DNA of 64,000 nt from Chryseobacterium gleum (lineage in GTDB: Bacteria > Bacteroidota > Bacteroidia > Flavobacteriales_D > Sanyastnellaceae). Shown here one piece after another: positions 35,021-45,052 of the stretch; positions within the stretch are counted from its first letter, which is position 1; each line of letters opens with the position of its first letter. The DNA lies in contig CAMCVP010000004.1 of assembly GCA_945881835.1 (NCBI GenBank), positions 62,001 through 126,000 on the forward strand. Direction: 5' to 3'. The position numbers were made by a program, and so were the translations under genes. The notes beneath the pieces are model-generated. The model was not told where the DNA came from, did not search any database, and worked only from the letters and a program-made list of their open reading frames with translations.

Positions 35021-36870
35021 GCTTCGAATTTAATGGAGTTGTTTTTCATCCAATGTCCTAGAACCGACAAATGCCAAAATGAAATAAAGGACTTTTCTTC
35101 ATTGCCGAGCAGAAATTTACTCCAAGCGTTACGAAGTACCTTCTCGTTTACAACTTCTTGCGTGTAAAGTTCATTGAACCCAGCTTCCGTGAATTCACGT
35201 AATTCGTTTTTCATCCAAACGCTCCAAGGCAATGTGAATCCCATTTTCTTTCTGTTCACTACTTCACCTGGAAGAATATCTGTAAACGTTTCCGTAAGAA
35301 ATTTTTTGGGTGTAGTTGGAAATTTCAAGTCATTGGAAAGATGTGTAGCCAATTCAACAACGTTATGATCTAAGAAAGGTACGCGAATTTCAAGTGAATG
35401 AGCCATGCTCATTTGATCACTGTCGCGAAGTAAAACATGTTGCATGTATGATTCAATCTCGGCAGCAGATACACGATTTAGAAGCGGTGCATTCTTTTCA
35501 AAAATGAATTTGAAATTCTTCTCAATTTCGAAGTGCTTTGTTTTACGTGTTAACAATTCGTTGGCGTTCCAAACCTTTCGAACGATCGGAAATGCATGCG
35601 CAAGATCCGCTTGTCTTAGCCCTAACAATTCAGCTTTTTTTCGTAGCGAACGATTAGAAGAAAACGAAGAAAGGAAGAGTGAAGCGGATTTTCTTAACGG
35701 ATAGGATAGTTTTAAAGCAAATGATTTTTCAATGCTTTGCATGTATTGAAAAACAGGATAACCCGCGAATAATTCATCGCCGCCGAGTCCGGAAATAGCT
35801 ACTGTTATGCCTGCTTCTTTCGCGGCTTTCGAAACGGCATAGGTATTCGGCCCATCTCCACTTGGGAAGTCAATAGCCGCTACTGCGGCAGGAATATCTT
35901 TTAAGAATTCGTTTGCGCTGAGGTTAATCTCGTGATGATTGGTGCTGAATTTTTTCGCTACAAGTTGCGCATACTTTCTTTCGTCGAAGGCTTCTTCTTC
36001 AAATGAAATTTGAAATGTATTTATTTTCTCACTTCGAATTTCACTCATTAATCCAACAAGCAAAGACGAATCAATTCCGCCACTCAAAAAAGCTCCGAAT
36101 GGAACATCTGCGCGCATGTGCTGCGAAACAGATTCACGCATTGTGGAGCGCAATAATTCTTCACTACTTTTTTTATCAGATAGTTCGTAGGAGGTATCGT
36201 CTAACAGTCTGTAATAGCAATGTTTGTTTGTTTGATTTTTGTTGAAATGCAAATAGTGTCCAGCCTCAAGTAATTGAACATGTTCAATCAATGTATTTGG
36301 CGCACACACCGTTTGCGTTTCAATATATTCTTCGAGCGCAACGCGATTTAATTTTCTTGGAATCGCGTCGCTTGCGAGCAAGGAGAGCAGCTCGGAGGCA
36401 ATGAAACTTCCGCTTTTCTGCATCGAGTAATACAACGGCTTCATGCCATATCTGTCACGAACGGCAAAGGTTTCGGCGGTTTCAATGTTGTGAATCACGA
36501 ATGCGAACATGCCTTTCAATTTTGAAAGACTTTCAATTCCATATTTCTGAAATAACTCGAGAATCACCTCTGTATCGCTTTCGGTCTGAAATGAAACACC
36601 TTGGAGTTCGTTCGCTTTCAATTCAACATAGTTATAAATCTCACCGTTGAAGGCAATGACCCATTTTTTGTTGGAAGAGAGCATGGGCTGATTGGCCGAA
36701 TTTTCGGTATCGATGATTGAAAGACGTCTATGCCCCAAACCAATGTTTTCATTTGTGTAAATTCCCTCTGCATCTGGTCCACGATGAGCCATTGCGGCAT
36801 TCATGCGTTCAAGTGTCTTTCGAACGAGTTGCTTTTCTTTCGGATGAATGATTGCACTTATTCCGCACAT
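35017..36870 (-). CDS. asnB: Asparagine synthetase B-like glutamine amidotransferase
   Basis: A 617-residue two-domain enzyme. The N-terminal class II glutaminase has Cys2 (MCGISAI), MAHRGPDAEG, GHRRLSIID and FNGEIYNYVEL. The C-terminal synthetase has the PP-loop SGGIDSSLL and later SGLGGDELFAGY, so both sites look intact. Family members make Asn from Asp, but those inside polysaccharide operons are often thought to amidate uronic acids. Here it lies between glycosyltransferases and overlaps both neighbours (4 and 13 bp), and the operon makes a uronic acid, so sugar amidation is plausible but inferred. Confidence 0.9.
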   Translation of the reverse strand: MCGISAIIHPKEKQLVRKTLERMNAAMAHRGPDAEGIYTNENIGLGHRRLSIIDTENSANQPMLSSNKKWVIAFNGEIYNYVELKANELQGVSFQTESDTEVILELFQKYGIESLSKLKGMFAFVIHNIETAETFAVRDRYGMKPLYYSMQKSGSFIASELLSLLASDAIPRKLNRVALEEYIETQTVCAPNTLIEHVQLLEAGHYLHFNKNQTNKHCYYRLLDDTSYELSDKKSSEELLRSTMRESVSQHMRADVPFGAFLSGGIDSSLLVGLMSEIRSEKINTFQISFEEEAFDERKYAQLVAKKFSTNHHEINLSANEFLKDIPAAVAAIDFPSGDGPNTYAVSKAAKEAGITVAISGLGGDELFAGYPVFQYMQSIEKSFALKLSYPLRKSASLFLSSFSSNRSLRKKAELLGLRQADLAHAFPIVRKVWNANELLTRKTKHFEIEKNFKFIFEKNAPLLNRVSAAEIESYMQHVLLRDSDQMSMAHSLEIRVPFLDHNVVELATHLSNDLKFPTTPKKFLTETFTDILPGEVVNRKKMGFTLPWSVWMKNELREFTEAGFNELYTQEVVNEKVLRNAWSKFLLGNEEKSFISFWHLSVLGHWMKNNSIKFEA

Positions 36871-37877
36871 GAGGCATTTAGCATTTTAGTGAATTGACTT
36901 ACCCAAAGATCGGAAGAGAATTTCTTGGCCATTTCCGTGCTGTGGTTTCCCATGTTTTGCAGTTCTTCCTGTGAAGCTTTGAATATCTTACGTAGTTGAA
37001 TTTTGAGGTCTTCGGAATAATTTGGATCGAAAGAATAACCATTTTTTTCTTCCTCCAATAAATCTTGACTTGCACCTACTGCGCTAGATAGCAGCAGTGG
37101 TTTACCAAGTGAAGCCATTTCATGTACAACAACGCCCCATGGCTCGTAGAGACTGGGTAATACAAACGCAGAAGCATTTTCGAGCTTTTCGCTCAATTCT
37201 TGTGGTTGAATGAATCCGTGATGTACAACGAATTCATTCAATTTTCTATTCGGAAATAATTTACCCATTCCAGCAATGTGTAATGTCCAACCCGAACGTT
37301 CATTCGGTTTAAAAGATAAGAAGGTGTTCCAGAGTAGATTTAAATTCTTCTCTGGGATGTACCGAGCTATGCACCATAGTTCTTTCTTGTCCGAAAGTTC
37401 CTTTCTGTTGGTTCGATAAATATCTTCACATGAGTATAATCCATTGAATATATTTTCGTTTGAAAAACCTAGTTTTTCAGCTGTTTTTATTTGCGTAGCT
37501 CCTGGAATGAAAGCGTATTTAAAGTGTTTTTTTATTTTCAGTTTGAAGTAAATCGCTCCAAGAATGAATTTCAGGGAAGACCTCCATTGGGTGTCAAAAG
37601 CTACTGCAGTTGGCTTGTTCAATTCTTTTACCAAGTATAGATATTCTTTGTCACCCCAGCCGCTGCACAACACAAACGATGCATTGAATACCTTAATTTG
37701 ACTCAGACTTATTTCAAATTTCGGGACCAAGAGAATGTTAGAATGAAATTCAAATTGAAACGGGGCTTCATCATTTATGGGATAGTGAATCAATAAAACT
37801 TCATGGTCAAGCGCAAGCTTGTTGAAGCATTCAACCGCATAACCGGCCAATTCGCGATATAGAATTAGAATTTTCAT
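36858..37877 (-). CDS. Glycosyltransferase, family 4-like
   Basis: A 339-residue GT-B enzyme. The N-terminal domain is short and begins MKILILYRELAGYAVECFN. The C-terminal domain has LWCIARYIPEKNLNLLW and the E-x7-E motif in PSLYEPWGVVVHEMASLGKPLLLS. The hydrophobic patch FILGAIYFKLKIKK could be a membrane-contact helix. It overlaps the polymerase gene by 4 bp and asnB by 13 bp. Substrate unknown. Confidence 0.87.
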   Translation of the reverse strand: MKILILYRELAGYAVECFNKLALDHEVLLIHYPINDEAPFQFEFHSNILLVPKFEISLSQIKVFNASFVLCSGWGDKEYLYLVKELNKPTAVAFDTQWRSSLKFILGAIYFKLKIKKHFKYAFIPGATQIKTAEKLGFSNENIFNGLYSCEDIYRTNRKELSDKKELWCIARYIPEKNLNLLWNTFLSFKPNERSGWTLHIAGMGKLFPNRKLNEFVVHHGFIQPQELSEKLENASAFVLPSLYEPWGVVVHEMASLGKPLLLSSAVGASQDLLEEEKNGYSFDPNYSEDLKIQLRKIFKASQEELQNMGNHSTEMAKKFSSDLWVSQFTKMLNASCAE

Positions 37878-39145
37878 GCGGCAGCTTCAAGCTTGGCTTT
37901 TGCTTCTTCTTGCGCAGCAAGTTCAATCTTATTATCCTTTGCGAGGTAGAAATACAGCCACAAGAAAAATGGGAATCCATTGAGGAAGTAGTGTCCTTGA
38001 CGAGCCAAGTAGAGTATAATAATGAGGGCGATACCATTAGACATTACCCAGTGTTCTTCTGAGGCTGCACGCTGCTTGAATATCCAGCATTTGAAAAGAA
38101 TGAAGAACATTACAACCAATCCGTAAATACCCGTTTCAGACATGAGACGCAATGCCATAGAGTTTGCATCCATCTTGTTGAACTCAATGTCAACAGCTCC
38201 TGCTAAGTTGGTTAGCGAGTACTTATCGAATGCAACAGGATGCGATCCTAAGCCCGTGCCAAACAGAGGGTGCCTTCTGAAATTTTCAAGTGCAATGTGG
38301 TAGTTGTTGTATAATACGAAACTCGATCCATGAATGTCGTAACTCTTGTAGTTCTTGGTTTCGAACATCGTAAACGTTCCGTCCCATCGATCGGTAAATT
38401 CCGGTACGTTTTTGTAGGCGTAATCGAAGGAGAAAATGAATAGCGGGACGAAGATGATGGAGTATTTGACAACTCCCAAATTGAGAAGGAAAAGCACGAT
38501 CGCAACGAAAATACCAATGATACCGAGACTTGAAAAGGTTAAGAGGTATGCTACAATAATGACGATTCCATGCCAACGCCTCAAGAAAAGCGTTTTTCTT
38601 GCAATGGTATTGTACAGAGAGACAAAGAATGCAGGACTAATTACCGCGGCGAAATACGAAGGCTCAGAGAATACAGAATTCAAACGCAACCCTATTCCCC
38701 CTTCCGTTAAACTCCATTTGTTAAACAACCAGTTGTAGTTGTAACCGGGCGTGAAACCTACGAAATAGGAAAGCAATTGAAAAATACCAATGAATGAAAC
38801 AATGAGCGATCCTACCATATAGTATTTAAAAAGCTCTTTCAATTTAAAATCGAATACTTGAATTACGTAGTGATAGAATAACACCGAAGCGAAGAATCCA
38901 ATAAAGATCTTCGTGAACATGGTAGACGTATTTTGTCCAGCAGCAACGTAAACTATTCCAGAGACTAACAAGGGAAAAAACAACAGAACGGGCCAACGCG
39001 GTAATCCGAATTTGGTGAAGAAAATGGGGAAGAAAATTACAAATGCGAGATAGCTAACGTACGCTTCGAAAGGCTCTTTGAAAAAAACATACGACGAAAT
39101 GAAGATGGTAATGAAAATGGATATTACAGTAAACCATCTAAACAT
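37874..39145 (-). CDS. O-antigen polymerase/ligase-like membrane protein (Wzy/WaaL type)
   Basis: A 423-residue polytopic protein with about ten to eleven hydrophobic segments. A large loop near residues 255-320 has the sequence HPLFGTGLGSHPVAFDKYS, which resembles the PLxGxGxG motif of the Wzy_C/O-antigen ligase family. The C-terminal tail is Ala/Lys-rich and cytosolic. In this operon it is the best candidate for the repeat-unit polymerase. Polymerase versus ligase cannot be decided by reading. Confidence 0.82.
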   Translation of the reverse strand: MFRWFTVISIFITIFISSYVFFKEPFEAYVSYLAFVIFFPIFFTKFGLPRWPVLLFFPLLVSGIVYVAAGQNTSTMFTKIFIGFFASVLFYHYVIQVFDFKLKELFKYYMVGSLIVSFIGIFQLLSYFVGFTPGYNYNWLFNKWSLTEGGIGLRLNSVFSEPSYFAAVISPAFFVSLYNTIARKTLFLRRWHGIVIIVAYLLTFSSLGIIGIFVAIVLFLLNLGVVKYSIIFVPLFIFSFDYAYKNVPEFTDRWDGTFTMFETKNYKSYDIHGSSFVLYNNYHIALENFRRHPLFGTGLGSHPVAFDKYSLTNLAGAVDIEFNKMDANSMALRLMSETGIYGLVVMFFILFKCWIFKQRAASEEHWVMSNGIALIIILYLARQGHYFLNGFPFFLWLYFYLAKDNKIELAAQEEAKAKLEAAA

Positions 39146-40367
39146 CTTTTGGGGCTATTTCGGTTGTTGGTTTGGGTTGTGCGTATTTGTCTTTCAAGCG
39201 AATAAACGCCTTTTCAAAAATATGATAACTTAACGAAGATACGGCCACAGTTAGCAAGAATGAAATTCCGTATAAAAGGATGTGCTGTTTGGTTGAAATG
39301 TCTTTATTCAATCCAATGTACTTATCGAGGATGTGTATGGTGAATACGATACACATTACGTGGAACATATAAAAGCCGAAGGAGATTCTACCCAGGTATT
39401 GCAGCAGCTTGTTTTCAAATCGCAGAAACGATTTTTCGTTCCCTGCAACGTTCAAAATGATAATTAAAAATGAAATCGAAAAAAGCAGATGAAGAACATC
39501 TTCAAAAGCAGTAGGCATGAAATAAATCAAAACGGGTATCATTACCAACGCTAATATTTGTGCAATGGGTTTGAAAATCACGCGGAGTATTTTTTCTTTC
39601 TTGGTGAAGAAGACGTATGCCCCTAGTCCACCGAGCGCCATGCATTCTAGCTTCGACATCGCAAGAAATTTCTTAATGACAACGAATGCTTCAAGTTTAA
39701 TAAATGGAAAGGATAAAAGTAAAACTCCTTTTAGTGCGACAAGAGTTCCAATAATCCAAAGGATGGACTTTAGTACGTTTTTACTTTTACGAATAAGTAG
39801 TGGCCACAACAAGTAGAACTGTTCCTCAACACCAATAGACCACGATTGTCCTATGTTCGGAACGGCAGTGGTATAGATTGAAAAGGCTAGGTTCGGCATG
39901 AAGAAGGCGTACAGCATAAGGTTGCCCCAAAAGTTCTGGTTGAAGAAAACATCCTGTCCGGGAACAGCGAAAAGTTCTAAGTTCGGAAGGACGAAAAATC
40001 CAAGAATAAAAATGAGATAATATAATGGCCAAATGCGGAAAGCGCGACGCAAATAAAATTTTCCAATTTGAACAGTCTTGTTCGATTCCTTTTCTTTCAA
40101 GAGCAAATAGGTGATTAGAAATCCACTTAGCACAAAGAAGAATACTACGCCAAGTGCGCTGCTGTAGGCAATAAGCGGAGAGAGTGGGTCAATTTCTTTC
40201 GACATCACCGATTGAAATACCGTAAACTTGGTAATTCTTTCTTCAGGATCTATCCAATGACTCCCAAAGCCCGTGAATTTTTTAATTAATTCGACATGCG
40301 TGAAAAACACCGCTAAAGCAGCGAAAAATCTGAAACTGTCTAATCCTTTGAAATACTCCTTCTTCAC
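39138..40367 (-). CDS. Acyltransferase family 3 (OafA-like) membrane protein
   Basis: A 409-residue polytopic protein of the AT3 family, which O-acylates surface sugars. It begins KGLDSFRFFAALAVFFTHVE, where the family His (H24) follows the first helix, and contains SGFLITYLLLKE, FYLRRAFRIWPLYYL (the RxxR-type motif) and GQSWSIGVEEQFYLLWPLL. About ten membrane segments are visible. It overlaps the polymerase by 8 bp. It probably acetylates the polymer made here; the exact donor and site are unknown. Confidence 0.9.
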   Translation of the reverse strand: MKKEYFKGLDSFRFFAALAVFFTHVELIKKFTGFGSHWIDPEERITKFTVFQSVMSKEIDPLSPLIAYSSALGVVFFFVLSGFLITYLLLKEKESNKTVQIGKFYLRRAFRIWPLYYLIFILGFFVLPNLELFAVPGQDVFFNQNFWGNLMLYAFFMPNLAFSIYTTAVPNIGQSWSIGVEEQFYLLWPLLIRKSKNVLKSILWIIGTLVALKGVLLLSFPFIKLEAFVVIKKFLAMSKLECMALGGLGAYVFFTKKEKILRVIFKPIAQILALVMIPVLIYFMPTAFEDVLHLLFSISFLIIILNVAGNEKSFLRFENKLLQYLGRISFGFYMFHVMCIVFTIHILDKYIGLNKDISTKQHILLYGISFLLTVAVSSLSYHIFEKAFIRLKDKYAQPKPTTEIAPKDV

Positions 40368-40390
40368 TAGTTCTATTCTTTGCGGTGAAT

Positions 40391-41536
40391 TTAGTCTTTT
40401 TCAATAACCACTTGAAAATTTTCTAAGGTCTTAACAATTAGTTCAGACCAAGCAAATGTGCTGCGCACTTTATTCATGGCTAGATTTAACATAGCGTCAA
40501 TTTCATTTGTTTCTAGGTTCAAAGCACATTGAATGTTCTCTCTTATTGACTGAGAGTCGCCCGCTTTCAATAGAAATCCGCAAGTCGAGTCGATTAATGT
40601 TTCAACGGCCCCAACGTCAGATGCTAAGGGAATTAATCCACGGCTCATTCCTTCCAACAAAACATTCGGCATACCTTCAGATAAAGATGGTGCAATAAGA
40701 AAAGTATGTTCGTCTAAGATTTTATTCAGCGCGCTTACCTCTTTCACCTCACCATAATAATGAATGTTGGCCCGCTTAATTTTTTTGGAAGGTGGAATAC
40801 TACCCACAAACGAAATTTCTAGATCGGGCATAGAGGTCACCACTTGCATGAGTTCTTCAATTCCTTTTCTGCGCTCGTACCGGCCCACAAAAAGAAACTT
40901 TGAATTTATTGGAAGATTTCTTTTTTCGAGGATAGAACTGTCGCTCACTGCTCCAGGAAGAACGAGAATTTTTGATTGGTTAATTCCAATGCTATGTAGG
41001 ATTGAAGTTATTTTACCGCCATAGGAAATGCTATAATCTGCCTGTTTCAAATTCCATTTTACAGGTGATTTCAGCAAGTAAGATTTCAGGCGCTCTGCGA
41101 ATGAGGCAGGTTTTTGAAACATTTCCAATCCATGAAAATTCACAAGTATTGGACCTGTTTTAATCTTTCCTTTTTTTCGTTGTTGAAGAAGATCCCAACC
41201 GCTGAATCCCTTGACGTAGATGATGTCGAACGAATTGAATTTTTCTTTTAGTAATTCAGTTATTGCAAATGAATACTGATAAGATTCTTTGATGTAATGT
41301 CCTGGCATTCCGCTAGAGGCGGGAAAGCGAAGAGAGTATACCGTTAATTTTTCTGATGCTTCAAAAAGTTTTTTTACGTCATCTTTTTTTGGAAGAGATG
41401 CTTTCCCATAAACACAATGTACCAATGTGACTTTATTTCCTGATTTCAAAAGTTCATTGCACAAATTGAAACTATGACGCTGCATGCCGCCAGTGACGTA
41501 GGGTGTAATGCCATCGGTAAGCAAGCAAATGTTCAT
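40391..41536 (-). CDS. Glycosyltransferase, family 4
   Basis: A 381-residue GT4 enzyme. The N-terminal motif GGMQRHSFNLCNELLKSGN is the acceptor-side Gly loop of the family, and the C-terminal domain has FLFVGRYERRKGIEELM and the E-x7-E motif in PSLSEGMPNVLLEGMSRGL. It overlaps the next upstream glycosyltransferase by 4 bp, with 23 bp to the acyltransferase downstream. Likely adds one sugar of the repeat unit at the cytosolic face. Confidence 0.9.
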   Translation of the reverse strand: MNICLLTDGITPYVTGGMQRHSFNLCNELLKSGNKVTLVHCVYGKASLPKKDDVKKLFEASEKLTVYSLRFPASSGMPGHYIKESYQYSFAITELLKEKFNSFDIIYVKGFSGWDLLQQRKKGKIKTGPILVNFHGLEMFQKPASFAERLKSYLLKSPVKWNLKQADYSISYGGKITSILHSIGINQSKILVLPGAVSDSSILEKRNLPINSKFLFVGRYERRKGIEELMQVVTSMPDLEISFVGSIPPSKKIKRANIHYYGEVKEVSALNKILDEHTFLIAPSLSEGMPNVLLEGMSRGLIPLASDVGAVETLIDSTCGFLLKAGDSQSIRENIQCALNLETNEIDAMLNLAMNKVRSTFAWSELIVKTLENFQVVIEKD

Positions 41537-42714
41537 TGTTCTGAATTTATTTGTTGAAGAACTTTTTGTGCGTTAGCTCTCCATGTATGCTTTTCGAAAA
41601 CTTTTTGTTGGAAGGTTTTCGCTTTTGTTTTGAGTACATCTGCATCTGTAAGAACCGCGAGTAGCGCATCTTGAAATGCGCTGTCGTTGTTTTCAAAAAG
41701 GAACCCTTCGTCTTTAGTCATAACATCTGCGACACCCGCTTCATTGACAGCGAGAATTGTTTTTCCAAATGCACCGTATTCAAACAACTTTACAGGGGAA
41801 CAATACCATTCCGTGTTCGGCAATGAAAGTATGTCCATTGCTGAAATGTAATTGTAAATATCCTCTTTCGGCACAGATCCGGCGAAGTGAACCCGAGATG
41901 AAACACCCAAATTTTCAGCTAGTTTTTTCAATTCGGGAATGAGGTATCCATCTCCAACAATGAGAATGGAAATGTCTGTGTAATTCAATTTTGAAACTCC
42001 TCGGATTAGCCGATCTACACCGTGATAAGGAAAAATGGAACCAACAAATCCAAGGACCGTTACTTCAGAAAGATTGTACTGCTTGTTAATCGCTGCAACG
42101 CGCGATTCGTTGATTTGTATTTCTTGCTTTTCAATGGCATTAGGAATAACAACGCATTTGTCTTCATTCAGCTGATAGCGTTCTACGAGGTATGTTTGAA
42201 GTGAGCTGGTGATGGGTAGAACCAGTTCCGCTGATTGAAGTAAATTTTTGAGTTTGTTTTTTCCTGTTAAAGCCAGAAACGAATACGCATTCTCGAACGA
42301 TTGCACTTCTTCCTCAAACGGTGCATTAATCTCAACCACGTGTTTTATATGGAAATTGGAGAGCACAGCTACACTGCCGTTGCTCATCCATGCCGAACGC
42401 TCGTATACCATATCGGGTTGAAAAGAAACAATCTTGTTTTGAAGTTCGCTTGCTGCGTATTTATCGAATCGAATCTGCTGAAATTCTTTGAGTGTTCGCC
42501 AAAGAATTTTCGGGATAAATATTTTGGCGAACGATTTCAATCCTGAAGATTGCAAGTTGCTTGAATTTTGAATCGGAGCTTTTCCCATGATCAAAATTTC
42601 AACCGTGTGTCCCTCTTCTTCAAATCCACGAATCATACCACGCATGTGACTCCCATAGCCTGTTGGAGCTTCGAGGTATAAGGTAGGGTGAGGAGAATAG
42701 AATAAAATCTTCAT
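41533..42714 (-). CDS. Glycosyltransferase, family 4-like
   Basis: A 393-residue GT-B enzyme. N-terminal: APTGYGSHMRGMIRGFEEEGHTV. C-terminal: VLGFVGSIFPYHGVDRLIRG and SPVKLFEYGAFGKTILAV, the donor-binding block of the GT4 class with a KLFEY form of the second Glu. Linked by short gap (3 bp) to the upstream gene and 4-bp overlap to the downstream one. Substrate unknown. Confidence 0.87.
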   Translation of the reverse strand: MKILFYSPHPTLYLEAPTGYGSHMRGMIRGFEEEGHTVEILIMGKAPIQNSSNLQSSGLKSFAKIFIPKILWRTLKEFQQIRFDKYAASELQNKIVSFQPDMVYERSAWMSNGSVAVLSNFHIKHVVEINAPFEEEVQSFENAYSFLALTGKNKLKNLLQSAELVLPITSSLQTYLVERYQLNEDKCVVIPNAIEKQEIQINESRVAAINKQYNLSEVTVLGFVGSIFPYHGVDRLIRGVSKLNYTDISILIVGDGYLIPELKKLAENLGVSSRVHFAGSVPKEDIYNYISAMDILSLPNTEWYCSPVKLFEYGAFGKTILAVNEAGVADVMTKDEGFLFENNDSAFQDALLAVLTDADVLKTKAKTFQQKVFEKHTWRANAQKVLQQINSEQ

Positions 42715-42717
42715 GAA

Positions 42718-43971
42718 TTATTGAAAGGTATTCATGTGATTTAAAATTTCACTCACTCGGAAGGAAAGGGAATTATCTTCACTTGCTTCTTGATTGAAAT
42801 CAGCTGGTTTCAATGGATTGTTTTGAATAAGAGATTTGAAGAAATTCCCCCAAGAAGTTCCTCGTTTTTCTTTTTCAATGTTCTTGAGAACTTCGCCTTT
42901 GGCACCGACATAGAGGTATGGAGTTCCTAAAGTTTGGTACTCGAAATATTTCGTAGTGAAGAAGTCTTTGTTGTGATCGGCTAACAAAATGATGCACCAA
43001 TGCGCCTGAGCGATTCTGTCTTCAATTTTTTTACCTATTGAATCGGAGATGCGCACACAAGGATGATGTTTGAAAATCGATTGTATTTTTTCGAAGCTTG
43101 TCGAATGGAAGTTGATGCTGAGTCTTTCATACAGAGCGGGATTGAACTCACGAAGCTTCGTCAGGTCAGATGCCATTTGCTCTAAAAACGGTTCAGTATC
43201 GAGGTAAATTTCTCCTCCATATTCGAAGGTTATTTCACTTGAAGAAAAACCGAATGATTGTTCGGTTAGTTTTGGTTCAGAATGAAAATGTTTGAGATGG
43301 AAGAATTTTTTATTCTTGGTTGAAATCAAATTCAATGAACTGAAATGTTCAAGTATTTGCATAGCTGGCGCCGACAGCACTGTTGCATGTTCGAGCACAC
43401 TGGAAGCCTTTAGGACTTCTTCTTTCATTTTTTCTGGACTTAAAAACGGCATTCCGTAGTTGCGGGCATTCAGCCAAGGGTCGCGAAAATCTGCCCAGTA
43501 TTTTATGGAAGCATGATCTTTTTTCCATTCCGCTACAACACGCAGCATGTCCCATGGTGCACCCGTAGCGAAGACCCAATCGACGGGAAATTTGCTCGCA
43601 AGTTCGTTTAGCTTAGGAACAAGATGTTTTTCCCAACCGAGGCTAATATCGTAAGGGGTCCCTGCAAAATTCTTTTTAATTGCTTTAAGTGCTTTTCTAT
43701 ATTGAAGCTTTCCGAAAAATTTCGTCGGTTGTGACAGAAGAATTTGCGGATAAACCCGGGGTAATGAATGAACGAAAATGTTTTTGTTGTTGACCTCTTC
43801 ACTCCAAACTGATTTGTCTGTATCGCTTATGGCTTCTGCCTTGACGACGTGTACGATGCAATTTTGTTCTGCGAATTCTTTGGCTAATTTTCCCCAACGT
43901 CTTCCGCCAATTCCTTTGTTCGGAGGGAAGTCGTAATTAACGATTATGATATGTTTTTTAGTAGTTGGCAT
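42718..43971 (-). CDS. Glycosyltransferase-like protein
   Basis: A 417-residue protein beginning with a strand-loop of the type seen in GT4 proteins (HIIIVNYDFPPNKGIGGRRWGKLAKEF). The C-terminal TTKYFEYQTLGTPYLYVGAKGEV block matches the donor-site region, although the sequence between is diverged and the VGR-type motif is not clear. WADFRDPWLN in the middle is a conserved loop in this subgroup. It overlaps the aminotransferase gene by 14 bp. Glycosyltransferase is likely; the sugar is unknown. Confidence 0.8.
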   Translation of the reverse strand: MPTTKKHIIIVNYDFPPNKGIGGRRWGKLAKEFAEQNCIVHVVKAEAISDTDKSVWSEEVNNKNIFVHSLPRVYPQILLSQPTKFFGKLQYRKALKAIKKNFAGTPYDISLGWEKHLVPKLNELASKFPVDWVFATGAPWDMLRVVAEWKKDHASIKYWADFRDPWLNARNYGMPFLSPEKMKEEVLKASSVLEHATVLSAPAMQILEHFSSLNLISTKNKKFFHLKHFHSEPKLTEQSFGFSSSEITFEYGGEIYLDTEPFLEQMASDLTKLREFNPALYERLSINFHSTSFEKIQSIFKHHPCVRISDSIGKKIEDRIAQAHWCIILLADHNKDFFTTKYFEYQTLGTPYLYVGAKGEVLKNIEKEKRGTSWGNFFKSLIQNNPLKPADFNQEASEDNSLSFRVSEILNHMNTFQ

Positions 43972-45052
43972 TTACATGCTCGGATACGTAGGCGATCTGT
44001 TCAGGAGTTAACTCTGCGTACATCGGCAAAGACAAAATTCGTTTTGCCAAGCGAGCGGCTACGGGGTAATCGGCTTCGGTATGATGAAAGCGCGAAGTGT
44101 AGCAAGGCATCAAAGGCAATGGAACAGGGTAGTGCACGGCAGTATCTATTTGCGCTTCTTTCAGTTTAGCCATGAGTCCGTCGCGGTCGTCATGTTGAAT
44201 AACGTAAAGGTGGAAGACATGACGGAAGTTTTCACGTTCGTGAGGACGTTGAACTTTTTCATTCAGGAGTGAATGATACAAATGCGCGTTTGTTCTGCGT
44301 CCTTCGGTCCAGGTTTCAAGGTGCGGAAGTTTTGTATTGAGCACCGCTGCTTGAATACCATCCATGCGCGAGTTTCTTCCTTCGCGGGTGTGGTTGTGCT
44401 TTCCTTCTTGTCCGTGGTTTGCGATTGCTCGGGCGATTTTCGCGAAGTCGTCGTTGTTGGTCACCATGCCGCCCGCATCGCCGTAGGCACCTAAGTTTTT
44501 ACCGGGATAAAAACTAAAACTTGCGGCGTGTCCGAAGGTTCCAGCTTTTTGTCCGTGTATGGTCGCAGCATGCGATTGCGCGCAGTCTTCTAGGACGAGG
44601 AGACCGTGTTTGTTTGCAATCGCCATTAGCGCATTCATGTCAACGGGGTTTCCGTAGAGGTGAACAGGAATGATGGCTTTGGTGCGGTTTGTAATGCGCT
44701 CTTCTATTTTCGAAATGTCAATGAGAAAATCTTCATCAACATCTACGAACACAGGAACACCTCCTGCAGTGGTTACAGCCTCCGCTGTGCTGATCCAACT
44801 GATTGCTGGAACAATCACTTCATCTCCTGGTTGAATGCCCATGGCAACAAGAAGAATTTCTAAACTGTCAGTTCCATTCGCGCATGCGATGGTGTGCTTC
44901 ATTCCCATGAATGCGCTGAAGCTCTTTTCGAAAGCATCTGCAGCAGGACCACCAATGAATGAAGTGTTTGAAATAATGTTTGAAATGGCCTGATCCATTT
45001 CTGATTGAATGGATAAGTATTGCGCTCTTAGATCTACAAACGGAATATGCAT
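43958..45052 (-). CDS. DegT/DnrJ/EryC1-family sugar aminotransferase (WlbC/WbpE-like)
   Basis: PLP aminotransferase acting on nucleotide keto-sugars. Conserved blocks are IPFVDLRAQY, CANGTDSLEIL, ISTAEAVTTAGGVPVFVDVD, LEDCAQSHAA and the PLP-Lys motif FSFYPGKNLGAYGDAGGMV. At 364 residues the length is usual. Its place directly after an N-acetyltransferase and a Gfo/Idh/MocA oxidoreductase is that of WlbC/WbpE, which aminates C3 of UDP-GlcNAc3-keto-A. The start codon shares one base with the acetyltransferase stop. Confidence 0.88.
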   Translation of the reverse strand: MHIPFVDLRAQYLSIQSEMDQAISNIISNTSFIGGPAADAFEKSFSAFMGMKHTIACANGTDSLEILLVAMGIQPGDEVIVPAISWISTAEAVTTAGGVPVFVDVDEDFLIDISKIEERITNRTKAIIPVHLYGNPVDMNALMAIANKHGLLVLEDCAQSHAATIHGQKAGTFGHAASFSFYPGKNLGAYGDAGGMVTNNDDFAKIARAIANHGQEGKHNHTREGRNSRMDGIQAAVLNTKLPHLETWTEGRRTNAHLYHSLLNEKVQRPHERENFRHVFHLYVIQHDDRDGLMAKLKEAQIDTAVHYPVPLPLMPCYTSRFHHTEADYPVAARLAKRILSLPMYAELTPEQIAYVSEHVNANY

